From Cylindrodendrum hubeiense (lineage: Eukaryota; Ascomycota; Sordariomycetes; Hypocreales; Nectriaceae): DNA of 64,000 nucleotides. Numbering within the stretch: position 1 is the first letter of the stretch; every line of letters begins with the position of its first letter. The stretch is from assembly GCA_014621425.1 (NCBI GenBank), contig JAANBB010000132.1:1-64000 (forward strand). Direction: 5' to 3'. Position numbers and translations under genes: made by a program. Below are positions 23,601-34,296 of the stretch, in pieces. Below the pieces are notes generated by a model. It was given only the letters and a program-made list of their open reading frames with translations, had not been told where the DNA came from and did no database searches.

Positions 23601-25945
23601 AGTGGTAAATGACTATGGGGTTTGGTAGAATGTTCAAGACGGATGATTCGAAAGAAGAAACAGGTCAGCTGTTGACGAGAGTCGGGTCGAGGGGAGTCGA
23701 GTCGAGTCGAGGAATGCCAGAGGGCGGATATGGGAGAGACAGCAAGCGCCTTCCCTTTGGTTCCCTTTGGTTCCCTTTGGGTTCGTCGATCGAGGCGAGT
23801 CGAGGGGTTCGTCTAGGGGTTCGTCGAGGGGGACCAGCGAGGGTCACGGATTGTTCGAGGGAGGAAGACGATGGATGAATCGCGCCAGAGACCCTGTACA
23901 GGGGGGATAAAGTCGAGTCGAGAGTCGCGAGTCGCGAGAGTGAAGCGAGAGAGAGAAGCGAGAGCGAGAGCGAGAGGGCAACTGCAGGAAGAATAGCCAA
24001 TACTGTTGTGATGTTCCTTGCCAAAAGAAGAAGAAAAGGAAGAAAAGAACGTGATGGGCAGAGCGGACAGAGCGTAACCAGCGAATGGGTGATACGCCTA
24101 CCAGTACCGCAGAAACATAATCCGGGGGCGATGTCTGATGGGAGATGAAATTGGGCGGTAGAGAATAGAGGAGAGCAAAGGAAAACGGGGTCGCACGACA
24201 GAAGGCGACGCCCACGCACACCACACGCACGCACCTGCCCAGTCACGCACAGCCCCAGTCGCCTGGTGCGTGTCCCTTCCCTGCGTCTTGCGTGCGCCTT
24301 CCCACACCTGGCGGCCCTGGCAGAGCAGGAGCCAGGACCCAGCCTAAAGGAAAAAAAGGAGTAGCACGAGCGCCCCGCAGCCCCGACAGGCCTAGACCGG
24401 CTGCCGCCCTATTGCTGCTGAGGCAAATCGACTGCCCTGTGGACGCGACAGGGCATCTCATTCGCCAGGCCGTCGCATTGCTCCCGTGTCTCCCGCAAAC
24501 CCCGTCAATTTCCAGCACCCCTCTCAGCAGGTCCGCCTGTCTCTTACCCTTCTAAGCCGCCTGTTTTTGCGCCGCCGGGCGCTATTTTGGTACTGTGGGT
24601 GAGGACCTCAGTCGCCCCCAATCCCCCTGACGCCCAAGCCGCCATTTGCGCGCCACCCTGGTCGGGTACGAGACACGGGTTAAAGCAGCCAGAGTTCTGG
24701 GCCGGGTCACTATGTTGGGGTGCAGCGCACTGCAGTTCAGCTTTAATTCAGTGCTGAGCTTGCCTTAAAATGTACGGTGCAGGCGGTGGTGCTTTTGCAG
24801 ATCTTGGCCTCGATTTGACAGCGGACGAGGGACGGGCTGTCCGATGGTTGCCGTGGAAAAGTTGGCGATGTTGGTTTCCTGGAATGGTACTGTATGTAGG
24901 TACAGTGCGCACCTACATTGGACTACGTACGCACCTACGCACTCGCCGCTCTTGGCTGCTGCAGCGCTGCTGGCCGCTGCATGCTGCGTAACCCATGAGC
25001 CCATTTATTGGTGGGTGGGTATTCGGTGAGTTCGTTCACTCGACGACGATGATGACTGCTGCAGGCAATGCAAGTAAACACCGAAATCCCCAACCAACAA
25101 ATGCAGAGGGTTGTTCCAATTGTTTTGGTCATGAGCCATTTCTCTCTCTGGGATTCGCACGTTGCTAGCCGAGTGGCTTTTTTCTGCGACATTCCGTCTA
25201 CTTTCGTGCCTTGCCGCCGTCATTGCAGCCGCTGGGCACAACATCATGCAGACATCCGGTTGATCTAGCTTGAAGCGCGCCTCTGGACAGGATGTGGGAA
25301 ACAGACTCAACAGGCACGCCGCATCCCGTCGATTCCAGGGATGTTGCATTCACTCTCGCAGCCAAGCGCGGAGACGTTGAGACCTCCGCGTCGTATGCCT
25401 AATGCACGGCCGGCACTGGGCCGCTTTGATAGATTTCAGGGTCCTGTTCGTTTGGGGGACGATCGTGTGGCCGCCATTCAGAAATCACTTGCCAGCGGGG
25501 CAACAAGGCTCGTTCCTCCATCCAGCGGCCGTTTTAGATGGCCAGTTGTTATTTCTTGTTTTCCTAGTTGCTGCATTCCCCGACGCTCCAACATGACCAG
25601 GACCCACGTTGTGCAAGCATAGACCATGTTTGTTTTGCCACACGGGCTATTGCATCACCCCGACCCTGCGTTTTGCAGGCTGCGACGGTGGGGAGGTACC
25701 ACCAAGCAAGTACCAAGCACCGTACTGGTAGTGCACGTGACAAACTCGGTGCCAAGCCTTCCGACGTCCGTCGTGAGCCGCCCAGCCTCGTCATCATGAG
25801 CCTCTGAGCTGCCTCTTCCTACGTCAGGTGCCTAATTCGACGTCCGCCCCCGACATCGCATCGCCCATCTCCCAGCAATCTCTCGACCATCCGAAATACT
25901 GTGCCTCCGACGAACAACCCGATATTCATTACCATACACGACAAC
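23601..25945. promoter_or_regulatory. Divergent upstream region, csi2-like / vps68
   Basis: About 2.3 kb with no supported gene. Near the csi2 side it is purine-rich on the plus strand (gagtcgag and gagagcgagag arrays, about 23680-23980) and contains ttccctttgg repeated three times at 23752-23780. Around 24890-24950 there are several gtaggtac/cacctac elements. The rest shows nothing recognisable. Confidence 0.45.
23752..23781. repeat. Ten-bp tandem repeat, three copies
   Basis: The unit ttccctttgg occurs three times head to tail, the last followed by gttcg. It sits about 150 bp upstream of the csi2-like start, probably in its leader. Confidence 0.75.
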
Positions 25946-26661
25946 ATGGAGGAGGAGCGTCTCTGGAAGTTCGGCCGGCCCGAGTGGCTTAGCAGCATCT
26001 GGGCTCGCAATGCTGGCGTCTACGGCGCGGGAGCTCTGGTAAGTCGCGTATTCTGCCTGGAGCGCCTAGCGGTCGTCGTTACCAGCTACTCCTTTGCTTT
26101 GCAATCGACATGCTGGCCACCGCGGCACTGAGCGCATTCCCTCGTCTTCGGCGCAACCAGCTAACCCGGTTCCTCCGCGCAGTTCTCCATCGCATTCTAC
26201 GTCATGCTCGACTCTGCCGTCTGGTCCAAATCTCCCAATAACGGATCCGATGTTCATGTGAAGTTTGTTGACTGGCTGCCTTTTATTTTCTCCAGCCTGG
26301 GCATGCTCATCATCAACTCGGTCGAGAAGCAGCGCCTCAGCGCCGACTCGTTCAGCTACAGTGGATCCGGCGTGGCGTGGAAGGCCCGCGTGGTGCTGTT
26401 CCTCGGCTTCGCTGCCCTTGCTGGCGGCATGGCTGGAGGTGTCACTGTCTTTGTCCTCAAATTTATAGTCCCAGATGTGACCATGCCCGCCTTGAGCATG
26501 GGTATTGAGAATGTCGTGAGCAATGCCTTGGTTGGCTTGAGGTGAGTTCAACCTCGATTTCTTCTACATATGAAGAAAATTTGCTAACACCTTCCAGCTC
26601 TGTCGTTCTTTGGGTTAGCCAGAACATGGAGGACGAGTACGCTTACAATCTCTCCTTGTAG
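25946..26661 (+). CDS. vps68: Vacuolar sorting protein Vps68 (UPF0220/TMEM50 family)
   Basis: Three exons, 25946-26038, 26183-26541, 26598-26661; 171 residues. Four membrane segments are visible: VYGAGALFSIAFYVML, WLPFIFSSLGMLIINSV, VVLFLGFAALAGGMAGGVTVFVL and the C-terminal GIENVVSNALVGLSSVVLWV. The N-terminus (RPEWLSSIWARNAGVYGAG) and the WLPFIFSSLGMLIINSVEK block are typical of Vps68/TMEM50. Vps68 works with ESCRT and Vps55 in late endosome-to-vacuole traffic (family knowledge). Intron 2 splits the Ser of GLSSVV. The gene is on its own, with long intergenic DNA upstream. Confidence 0.9.
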
Positions 26662-27378
26662 ATCCTAACTAAGATCACCAGGGATTGAGATGGATAGCAG
26701 GATGGCTCCAAATTCTGGCCACACCAATGTGACCAGAATCCATTCCAATGTGGCTGTTGCGTGTACAATAGTGGCAGACAATCATAGGTGCAGGGCGTTG
26801 GATGAGCTGCTGAAACCAGAACCCTGGGTCATGTAGAAATGACAATCAGAACCTAGTCTTGCGAGCCTCGACATGGAGGCCGGATTGTTCCACGAGCTGT
26901 CATTGGGGCCCATGGGTTTCTGAAGTGTGATTTTGTGATTTAGCGTTATTGGTAGGCAAATGTATTTGCACTTGCAGATTTACCGTCAATGTCACCAGTG
27001 AATATGGAATGCGACAGACTAAACAAAGAAGCACTACCATCCGATGCCGAGTAAATAAGATCAGGAACGTAAGGATTCAATATTTGAAGACAACACTTGA
27101 GAAACAAAACAAGGGAATTAGAGGGAATTAGAAGGAATTGCGCCTCGATTTCAGACACAGCCGCAAGTGTAAGTGTGGCAATGTTACGTCTATCATGTCA
27201 TCCTAGGCCAACGCCCAGCGCCTAACGTCACACACTGAGTAGTCCCCTGTCGCATCCCCACCAAAGTCAACACAACCCACATCAACTCTACTCATCACAA
27301 CCACCATCCTCAGATTCACCACACAACAACCCTATAAACTCCCTCTCTTCCATTACTCTCTCAGATAAAAATTAAACA
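26662..27378. other. Intergenic between vps68 and the 154-residue protein gene
   Basis: About 0.7 kb. The first part is AT-rich 3' region; from about 27230 it turns C/A-rich (cacaacccacatcaac) and ends in a TATA-containing promoter. No gene is supported. Confidence 0.5.
27333..27338 (+). promoter_or_regulatory. TATA box of the 154-residue protein gene
   Basis: TATAAA stands 46 bp before the ATG at 27379, between CA-rich and CT-rich tracts. The distance to the start leaves room for only a very short 5' leader. Confidence 0.5.
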
Positions 27379-27973
27379 ATGGCCGAACGCTCCCGTACAA
27401 CCACCAACGGTGGCATCTCGCGCAGTCGCAATGGCAATGGCACCTCGGCCAGCGTCCGTCGCAACCTCTTCCAAAGCCAGTTGACCCGGCGACCTACCGC
27501 CAGCTCGTCCACCTCGGCCGAGACGCTGCACCTCGACGTCGACGTGCTTTCCGACACGTCCGAAATTGTCGTTCGTGACAAGCACGGCGAGATTGAGCTC
27601 GGCGATCCGCCCACCCCGGTGCTCGAGGATGAGGACGAGGTGCCGCTGGATCATCGCCAGGAGAGTGAGAGTAAGCGCTTCCCCTCGCGTCTATATACGT
27701 GTGTGCCAGGTTGAGACAAGAAAGGCTTACTATTTCAATAGAGGAGAGACAACGCTTGGCTGAAGCGGTGAAGCACCATCAGATTAACCAAAGCACTGTG
27801 CCAGAGCAGCCTGAAGGTATGTCCTCGCATCCTCGCACGAGTTACCAAACATGAATCACTAAGATGCAATTACAGAGCTTCTTGAAGCTGTCAGAGCAAG
27901 TCTCCGAGCCAAAGTCGCAGCCCTCGCCGAGGACAACTGGATGTTCGAACCAGAAGAACAGCCCCGTGGTTAA
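27379..27973 (+). CDS. Small protein of unknown function, 154 residues
   Basis: Three exons, 27379-27670, 27742-27816, 27876-27973. Splice sites are canonical and phases fit (Lys codon split at exon 1/2, Glu codon at 2/3). I do not recognise the family. The N-terminus is Arg/Ser/Thr-rich with RSRTTTNGG and SVRRNLFQSQLTRRPTAS, probably disordered. A middle acidic stretch reads LEDEDEVPLDHRQESE. The last 55 residues, KERQRLAEAVKHHQINQ...ELLEAVRASLRAKVAALAEDNWMFEPEEQ, should be helical and look like the conserved core. There is no signal peptide or membrane segment. It is convergent with get4, whose stop is about 90 bp away. Coding status is supported by intron structure and a TATA box. Confidence 0.7.
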
Positions 27974-28062
27974 CCATGCCTTTGTGCCGATTCAACGCCT
28001 GCTGTCTATATTTTTCTCTCTCAGGCCCCTATGATACAAACTCCGACCAACAGATGATCACG

Positions 28063-29122
28063 TTAATCTAGTCCCTCTGGCGCCGGGGCATCGATACCCC
28101 GCGCAGCCGGTCTTCGCTGCTGCTGCTGCTGAGGCGCCCCGCCGCCTCCGCCAAACATTCCGCTCATCATGTCCATCAAGGGATTGCTCTTGCGGGGTTG
28201 GGCAATTCCAAAGTACATCTCGCCAATCATCTGGAGCGCATCCGCCCACGACTCAGCTTCATTGATCTGCGTCGCGTACTTGGAGATGAGGCCCTTGTAC
28301 AGCTCAGGCGCTGCTCGCTGGACGGCCAAGAGCAGGAAGCCGAGGAAGTTGAGGAGCGGGAGACTAGGGAAAATGCGGATGTCGCCGCTGGTGCCCGAGA
28401 CGTCCTGGACGCCCAGATTGGGGCTGTCGGTACTCAGCGTGCTAGTGAAGAGGCGGTAGCAAGTATTGGCGGCGCGGACGTTGCCGATGAGCAGGTAGGG
28501 CAGTACAGCTCGGCTGGCGAACAGGCCAGCCTGGTGCGGTTCGCCCTCTTTGTACCACTTGTATTCCATCTTGGTCAGAACCTCGGGAGAGTCCTTAGTT
28601 CCCAATATCAAGTGCTTCTCAGCCTCGTATGTGTCGTGCTCTTCGGCGTAAAGTGATCCTGCAACGTGGTGCAACTCCGGGTCACCAGCGGGGAACTCAC
28701 CAAACTTGGCGGACCATCTATCCCAAATCCTAGTCAGCACAGCGCTCACTCTAAAACCCTTTCCCTCTGTAGGATAGCACTCACCCCATCATCTCCCCAA
28801 TAAACTTCTTGCGCGTAGGCTCTTCGGCGTCAAACAAGCGCAGGCACGTCAGCAGCCGGCCTTTGGCGGTGGCGTCTGGCTTGAGCTCGGCCTGGCGGTA
28901 GATGTCAACGAGCATGATGCAGAGGTCGCCACCACTGCCACCCTGTCCGGCGCGGAGCAGCGACTGGGAGACGCTGCCTAGGATATCGATGGCGGCGGGC
29001 CAGTTGGAGGTCTTGATGTAGCGGGAGGCGGCGACTCGGGTCTGCTGCTGGGCTTCATAGTAGTCGCCCTCCTCGATCTTGCTCTGCAGCCGAGCGACGA
29101 TGCGGTCGACCTTGCTGGCCAT
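28063..29122 (-). CDS. get4: Get4, GET-pathway adaptor for tail-anchored proteins
   Basis: Two exons, 29122-28785 and 28717-28063; 330 residues. The alpha-solenoid features of Get4/TRC35 are evident: VDRIVARLQSKIEEGDYYEAQQQTRVAASRYIKTSNWPAAIDIL at the start, LFDAEEPTRKKFIGEMMGWSAKFGEFPAGDPELHHVAG around the splice junction (Gly codon split), and FLGFLLLAVQRAAPELYKGLISKY near residue 260. The tail is Gly- and Gln-rich (FGGGGGAPQQQQQ). With Get5 it hands tail-anchored proteins from Sgt2 to the Get3 ATPase in the cytosol (family knowledge). The tRNA gene lies about 300 bp upstream and is divergent. Confidence 0.93.
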
Positions 29123-29425
29123 GATGGGCGACTCGGGGGGTCGGTAGGTGAATCGAGCGGTATAGGTATAGGTGCTTGGGAGAGAGATACAAAGAAAGGT
29201 GGGGAGCAGCCGTAGAGCGTATCGAGGGTGAGAATCGCAATGGTGAGTTGGAGCTTGCTGCAAGAGGTGAGTGTTGCTTGGAGGGGTTGGCCTTGCCAGT
29301 TCCACCGAGTTCCCAAGCTCGGGATTTACCCCACCCAATCGTGGCTGGGCCGCCCCACACTCGTGGCTCACCCTTATGTATCTTGATTCACCACCATATT
29401 TCAACTCGTACGGCAATCCGTAACA

Positions 29426-29496
29426 GCCTGAGTGGTTTAACGGTAAAATGCGGGCTTCCCATGCCCGTGCTCCGGGTTCGACTCCCGGCTCTGGCA
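29426..29496 (+). tRNA. tRNA-Gly (anticodon CCC)
   Basis: 71 nt fold into a full cloverleaf. The anticodon stem 29451-29455/29463-29467 (CGGGC/GCCCG) holds loop TTCCCAT with CCC at 29458-29460. The T arm is CCGGG-TTCGACT-CCCGG (29472-29488). The D arm is GTTT/AAAT with loop AACGGTA. The acceptor stem 29426-29432/29489-29495 pairs except for a U-U at its fourth position; the discriminator base is A29496. No intron is present. The internal B box is ggttcgactcc at 29475-29485. Confidence 0.95.
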
Positions 29497-29521
29497 ATAC
29501 TTTATTCCGACATTCCGGATC

Positions 29522-29528
29522 TTTTTTT
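29522..29528 (+). terminator. RNA polymerase III terminator of tRNA-Gly
   Basis: A run of seven T on the plus strand, 25 bp past the tRNA 3' end, followed by a second T5 at 29533-29537. This is the first T run long enough to stop Pol III. Confidence 0.7.
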
Positions 29529-29635
29529 AATATTTTTACAGGTCTCCGTCGCTGAAAATGATGGATTTCATGATGAGGTGTCGTCGAAGACTGAGGAAGA
29601 GAGTTGTGGCGGCCCGCAGTGGGGCTGGGCCGTAG

Positions 29636-29724
29636 TGGGGCTGTGGCGGTCATGGGCCTGTGGCGGCAATGGGCCTGTGGCGGTCATGAGGCTGCGACTG
29701 TGATGAGGCTGTGACGGTGGTGGG
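29636..29724 (+). repeat. 17-bp minisatellite, about five copies
   Basis: The unit is close to gggcctgtggcggtcat, repeated head to tail with point changes (…cggcaat, …cggtcat, then ggctgcgactgtgat and ggctgtgacggtggt). It lies about 140 bp downstream of tRNA-Gly. I see no gene covering it. Confidence 0.75.
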
Positions 29725-29987
29725 GCGTCTCTGATCTGGTAGTAACCGCCGTGGTTCATCACTTCCTTCCACATAAATTGCGCTGACACATTCTAAATCC
29801 TGCGAATGGCAAACAGCCTTTCAATAAATTACTTGTCAAGCTTCAGCTATTCCTCTGCTTCACAATACTGAAATGGTCTCTCGATTCACCAAGGTTAACT
29901 GCATCAGCCACGGTTCTGGGATCTTGATTCATAAACGCTTGCTACTTGGACTACATCGTCTGCTATACATTTCATAACCATCCTGCA
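29725..29987. other. Intergenic, 3' side of the DUF3500 gene
   Basis: AT-rich and without a supported gene; presumably the 3' region of the DUF3500 gene on the minus strand. Confidence 0.4.
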
Positions 29988-31330
29988 TCATCCCTCCCAC
30001 ATAAACTCCTGCTTTACCCGAGGAATCAACGGCCGTAGAGCCATTCCGTAATCTCCTCCGTTCGGTGTCCTCAGCAGCGTGTGGATATGGAACTTGGCAG
30101 GCTCCTTGTTCGCCAAGAAGACGCCCGAGTGATGGTCAAACTCGATGATGACCACGGGGCTCTGGATGCGGTAGTAGAATGCATCCTCGTCGCCGAACCC
30201 ACCGATCCAGCACCAGTACGTCTCGTGGAACCAGCTGCGGATCTGGTCCAGACGCAGCTGGAGGGCCTTCTCGGGAAGATAGAGGAGGAATTCCTTGCAG
30301 ATACCAAGGATCAGATCTTGCTGAGAGGGGGTCATCTCGGATACGAGGACGCCCTCGTAGGGAACGATCCTGTTGTCACGGTAGGCGCCGCAGACGTGGC
30401 GCTGGTCGTCGTGGTTCCAGCGACCCCAGGGCATGGCGGGGTCCTTCATGAGCTTGTAGATTTGGGACTTTGCTTGCTTCTCGGCTGGGAGATCCTGCAT
30501 GAGTTGGAGACCAAGTGCCTCTTCTCTGTGGAGGATACGCGTGCCCTTATAGGGGCCATCGTCAATCAAATTGGGCTCAGCGCCGGTGAACCAGGGTGAG
30601 ATGACAATCTGTGATTTGTAGAGGAGGATGTTGAGGCAGAGGTGGTGGCCGTAGAAGGAGAAGCCCCAAGGCGTCTCGGTTGAAGGCTCGCCAAAAAGAA
30701 CGAAGTTGTATGAGTGCTCGTTCATGATGCTGGGGACTTTGCAGAGCTCGCCAAGGAAGCCATTGACGCGCATGGCCCCGAGAGCCTTCTGGTAGCCCTC
30801 GGGGGAGAGGGTCAATTCCAGGACCTTGAAGACGGCAGCTCTCTGCACATCGCTGATCTCCTCGAGGCGAATACCCTTGTCACTCAGGAGAAACTCGGGG
30901 TTAGACCAGGTGCGCCATTCGGGTGAGTCGATATGGTAGCAAGTCTTTTCGCGTTGTCCGTGATCGAGGAGCTTAAGAAGAGCCTCGGTGGCCTGGACGA
31001 TGGTCGCGGTGGGGACACCGTCATCGTGTAAGTCAAAGAGATCAGGTCGTACCTTGCCTGTGGAAGAGTGTTAGTCGGGCCCAAGACTTTTTCGCACTTA
31101 TACGAAGGGGTGGACATGCCGTCATTGGTGATGCCCTTGTAGGGCTCCTTGAGAAGGTCTCGCCAGTGGAGGAAAAGGCCGTGAAGCCACGGGGGCTGAC
31201 CACCCTCGACGAATTCTTTGGCATATTGGTAAGGATCCTGTTTCGCCATGGTGGTGAAGCGAGGGAGGCTGAGGTCGGGGAGGTGCTGGCGGAACGCGCT
31301 GGGCGCAGCGTCGGAGGACTGAGATGCCAT
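29988..31330 (-). CDS. DUF3500 family protein
   Basis: Two exons, 31330-31120 and 31057-29988; 426 residues. The C-terminal block HHSGVFLANKEPAKFHIHTLLRTPNGGDYG (about 379-408) and WGFSFYGHHLCLNIL are the recognisable marks of DUF3500, a family without an assigned reaction; the conserved His residues could bind a metal or act in catalysis, but that is inference. No signal peptide is visible. The intron appears to use a GC donor: GAC-G|gcatgt joins in phase to cag|GC-AAG-GTA and restores TNDGKVRPDLFDL, while nearby GT donors lead to a stop or wrong frame. It diverges from the FAH-family gene across about 0.87 kb. Confidence 0.85.
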
Positions 31331-32198
31331 GGCTGCTAGATTGCTTGTTGCTGTTGTCCGTGATGGTATTGCAATTTAAACAGAAAACAGTGGGCTTGGA
31401 ATCCAAGCTCGAGCTCAATTGAACAGGAGATAAATGCGGAAAGAAATGCGGGAAGAAAGAGATGAGATTTATCTGAGGCGTCGACGTCGCGTCGCACAAG
31501 CACCAGGCGCTCGTCGGCGTTGGATCCGATGGTGATGGTACGATGTCAGGGAGTACGTAGCTCGTAAGTCGCGCCTGATGATCCGGCTCAAACCCCAGAA
31601 AATGCAGCAGACTTGACAGAAGTAGCAATATGCAAGACTGAGGGTCGTCTGGGCGCAAAAATACTTCCCGATTGAGGCCGTTGAAAGCCGTATTTCCTCC
31701 CCAGTTGCCGAACCTCATCGCCGGGGTTGGCTCGCAGGCAAGACACTAAGCGTCCCCCGCACTCCGCCCCGCTTCCCGCTGGCGTCGGCTTCATCTCCGC
31801 CGAAGCCGGGCGGTCGGATTACGCAGCACCTAACGCAGCACCTACTGGTGTGCACCACCAGTTTGGCGCCTTATCCCCGTTGCATTTGCGCCGGAATTCC
31901 CGTCTTCTCCAACATCTCCAGCTTCCGGCTTCCCAGGACCTGGTCTAGACGCTACCCCACGAGACCCTTCTTCCGAAGACCGGCCTTCAACTTGCCCCTC
32001 CGCCGACGTCACGGGTTTCACCTCTTCTGTCGCGACTCAAACTTCCCAACACGGACTAGACTCAGGCCTTTATCCGGCATTGAAGGAAGCGAGCTCGGGT
32101 TCTTCTCGCATACCAAGGCAGCTTCATCCTTTGCGCCTTTCTTCCCATCGTCACTTACACTCTGCATCCAAGTCTGTAGACCCTCCAGCTCTTCCACC
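31331..32198. promoter_or_regulatory. Divergent promoter, DUF3500 / FAH-family gene
   Basis: 0.87 kb between two divergent starts and therefore a candidate shared control region. The part near the FAH-family gene is CT-rich. I found no repeated operator-like motif, and no gene is supported. Confidence 0.5.
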
Positions 32199-33431
32199 AT
32201 GGCTTCAGCAACCCTTCAGCGTAGGTCTAGATCCATTCACCCGTCCTGACAACATCCCGCGGCTGCGTTGTTGAATTCCATCCGCTTGACTCTCACCCAG
32301 TGGACTAATCCTTGCCAACAGGTCTCGTGCGCTTTGTGCCCAAATCCAACCCCTCCAAGATCCTCATCGGCCAGCCTGCAGACAAGGATGTCGATGTTGG
32401 CGCTGCCGTGCGCAAGGGCCTCGAAGTCGCCGTGAACGTCTTCTCGGGCTCCTCCGTTCTGTCTCCCGGCAATGACACTGGCTCGACTGAGACTATTGGC
32501 CGCGTTCTCTCGCCTCTGGCTCAAAATGAGGTTGGCACCATTCGATGTATCGGCCTGAATGTAAGTGCTATCCAGCGGCAGTCTACCAATTACAATTTGT
32601 TCTGCGAAATAAAGTGCTTACGCGGTCCCTTCTAGTATAAGCAACATGCTATTGAGGTCAAGATGGACATCCCGACCATTCCCACAGTCTTCATGTAAGC
32701 AGTCTGTTGAATGAGTGATCGGAATTATCGCTGACGCTCCCTTCAGGAAGCCAAACACTGCTCTCGGCGACCCCTGGCCCGCCCCTACGGTCCTACCTAA
32801 GCTCACCCAGATCGACGACTGCGGCGACTACGAGTCCGAGCTGGCGGTTGTTATCGGCAAGACTGCCAAGAACGTCAGCGAGGCTGATGCACTGGACTAT
32901 GTTCTGGGATACACCGCTTGCAACGACGTCTCAAGTCGTACTTCTCAGCTTAACCAGTCTCAGTGGTCATTCTCCAAGGGTTTCGATGGAGCGTGCCCCA
33001 TTGGTATGTGCCATTCCCAAAGTCTTGATATAGCTCTCTCCGAGGACACTATCTAATTCCGCCCGACTAGGTCCGACTATCGCTCTCAAGTCTCTAATCC
33101 CCGACCCTTCGAAGCTGTGGATGAGGGGCCTCAAAAACGGCAACGTCCTTCAAGACTGCGGTATTGAGTAAGCGCGCTGCCCCATGCCTAGTCCACGAGC
33201 TGTCTCTAACTCTCCAATTATAGTGACTTAATCTTCAGCATCCCCAGGCTTGTCAGCTTTCTGTCTCAGAGTACTACTCTGCCTGCCGGAACCGTCATCA
33301 TCACAGGAACCCCTGCCGGTGTAGGATTGGGCCGAAAACCTAAGGAGACGCTTCGCGACGGCGATGAGTTTGCAGTGGAGATTTTGCCCCATATTGGAAC
33401 TCTCGTCAATGTGTTTGAAAACGAAAAGTAG
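32199..33431 (+). CDS. Fumarylacetoacetate hydrolase (FAH) family protein
   Basis: Six exons: 32199-32220, 32322-32560, 32636-32694, 32747-33003, 33071-33167, 33224-33431; 293 residues, the size of FAHD1/FAHD2-type proteins. The fold marks are IGLNYKQHAIE, FMKPNTAL, YESELAVVIGK with the metal ligands Glu136 and Glu138, and ACNDVSSR with Asp167, then ITGTPAGVGLG near the C-terminus. Members act as Mg2+-dependent hydrolases, decarboxylases or isomerases on beta-dicarbonyl acids (acylpyruvate, oxaloacetate and aromatic-ring cleavage products). The exact substrate cannot be read from sequence. It is much shorter than true fumarylacetoacetase, so the tyrosine-pathway enzyme itself is unlikely. It shares an upstream region with the DUF3500 gene. 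Confidence 0.9.
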
Positions 33432-33827
33432 AAGTAATCGATGTGTTTTGGGCAGAGAAGCTAGATACATAAATCTCACAATTTACATTTACAAATACGC
33501 ATACAACATCACTGTCCGAACGTAAAACTACCAGTGATGTGTTTATTATGTTGATGATATTTATCCTCGTCTATCTCCAAGAGGGACTTCGTGAAATGGG
33601 GCACGTTAGGCCGTGCCTGGGGTTTGTGTTGATGTTTCATTGACGTATCCCTATCCTAACGCATTATGTGCTATCAACTCCTTATGGCGAATCTTTCGCT
33701 GCATTGCGTCATGAAGGACATCGCTTCTTCGTGAGGTGAGATCAATCGGCCAGCCTTGTTTGAAACGACACCCAGATAATGTTCATCTTTAATATTTAAA
33801 TTTTTGCCAGCTCAAATAATTCTGCAA
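33432..33827. other. Intergenic: convergent 3' regions
   Basis: AT-rich 3' regions of the FAH-family gene (+) and the 117-residue protein gene (-). No other feature is seen. Confidence 0.45.
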
Positions 33828-34296
33828 TTAACCTAGCAGCTTGGGAACCTCCTCAACCAAGTAATCCACAATCGCATCGGGTCCCTTCTCAACCTGCAGT
33901 CCCGTGGGGATGGCGTGTGTCTTAATATCCGGCACGACCGATCGCGCTGTCGTAAAGATGGTGTTGGCCTCCTCGGGCGTCCACATGGAAGCGCAGAACT
34001 ATGTCGTTTTAGTTAAGGAATATACCATGCTTTTCCACCTGGAAGAACTTACAATGACGTTGGGCTTGTGCTTGGTGACCTTAGGAAGAACCTCGCCGAT
34101 GTCTGCAGTCAATTGGTATCAGCGCATTGCGCGGCGAGGAAGTAAGGAGGGTTTGCGACTCACTCTCACAGTTATCGACGTACTCGATGTCGTATCGGTC
34201 CTTGAGGGCTTCCATCATTCGGCCGATCAGCTTCTTCGCCCGCTCGGGGGCGGTGTTGACGGTAACGAGTCTCCAGGGGCCGCTTCGAACAGACAT
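33828..34296 (-). CDS. Small single-domain alpha/beta protein of unknown function, 117 residues
   Basis: Three exons, 34296-34164, 34102-34053, 33998-33828, all with canonical splice sites and matching phases; the last intron has an actaaaac branch-like site. I do not know the family. The sequence alternates strand and helix: WRLVTVNT / PERAKKLIGRMMEALKDRY / DIEYVDN / IGEVLPKVTKHK / PNVIFCAS / TPEEANTIFTTARSVV / IKTHAIPT / DAIVDYLVEEVPKLL. This regular pattern suggests a small Rossmann- or receiver-like domain, but the usual phospho-acceptor Asp pattern is not obvious. It has no signal peptide or membrane segment. The even pattern and clean exon phases make it very likely real. Confidence 0.75.
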
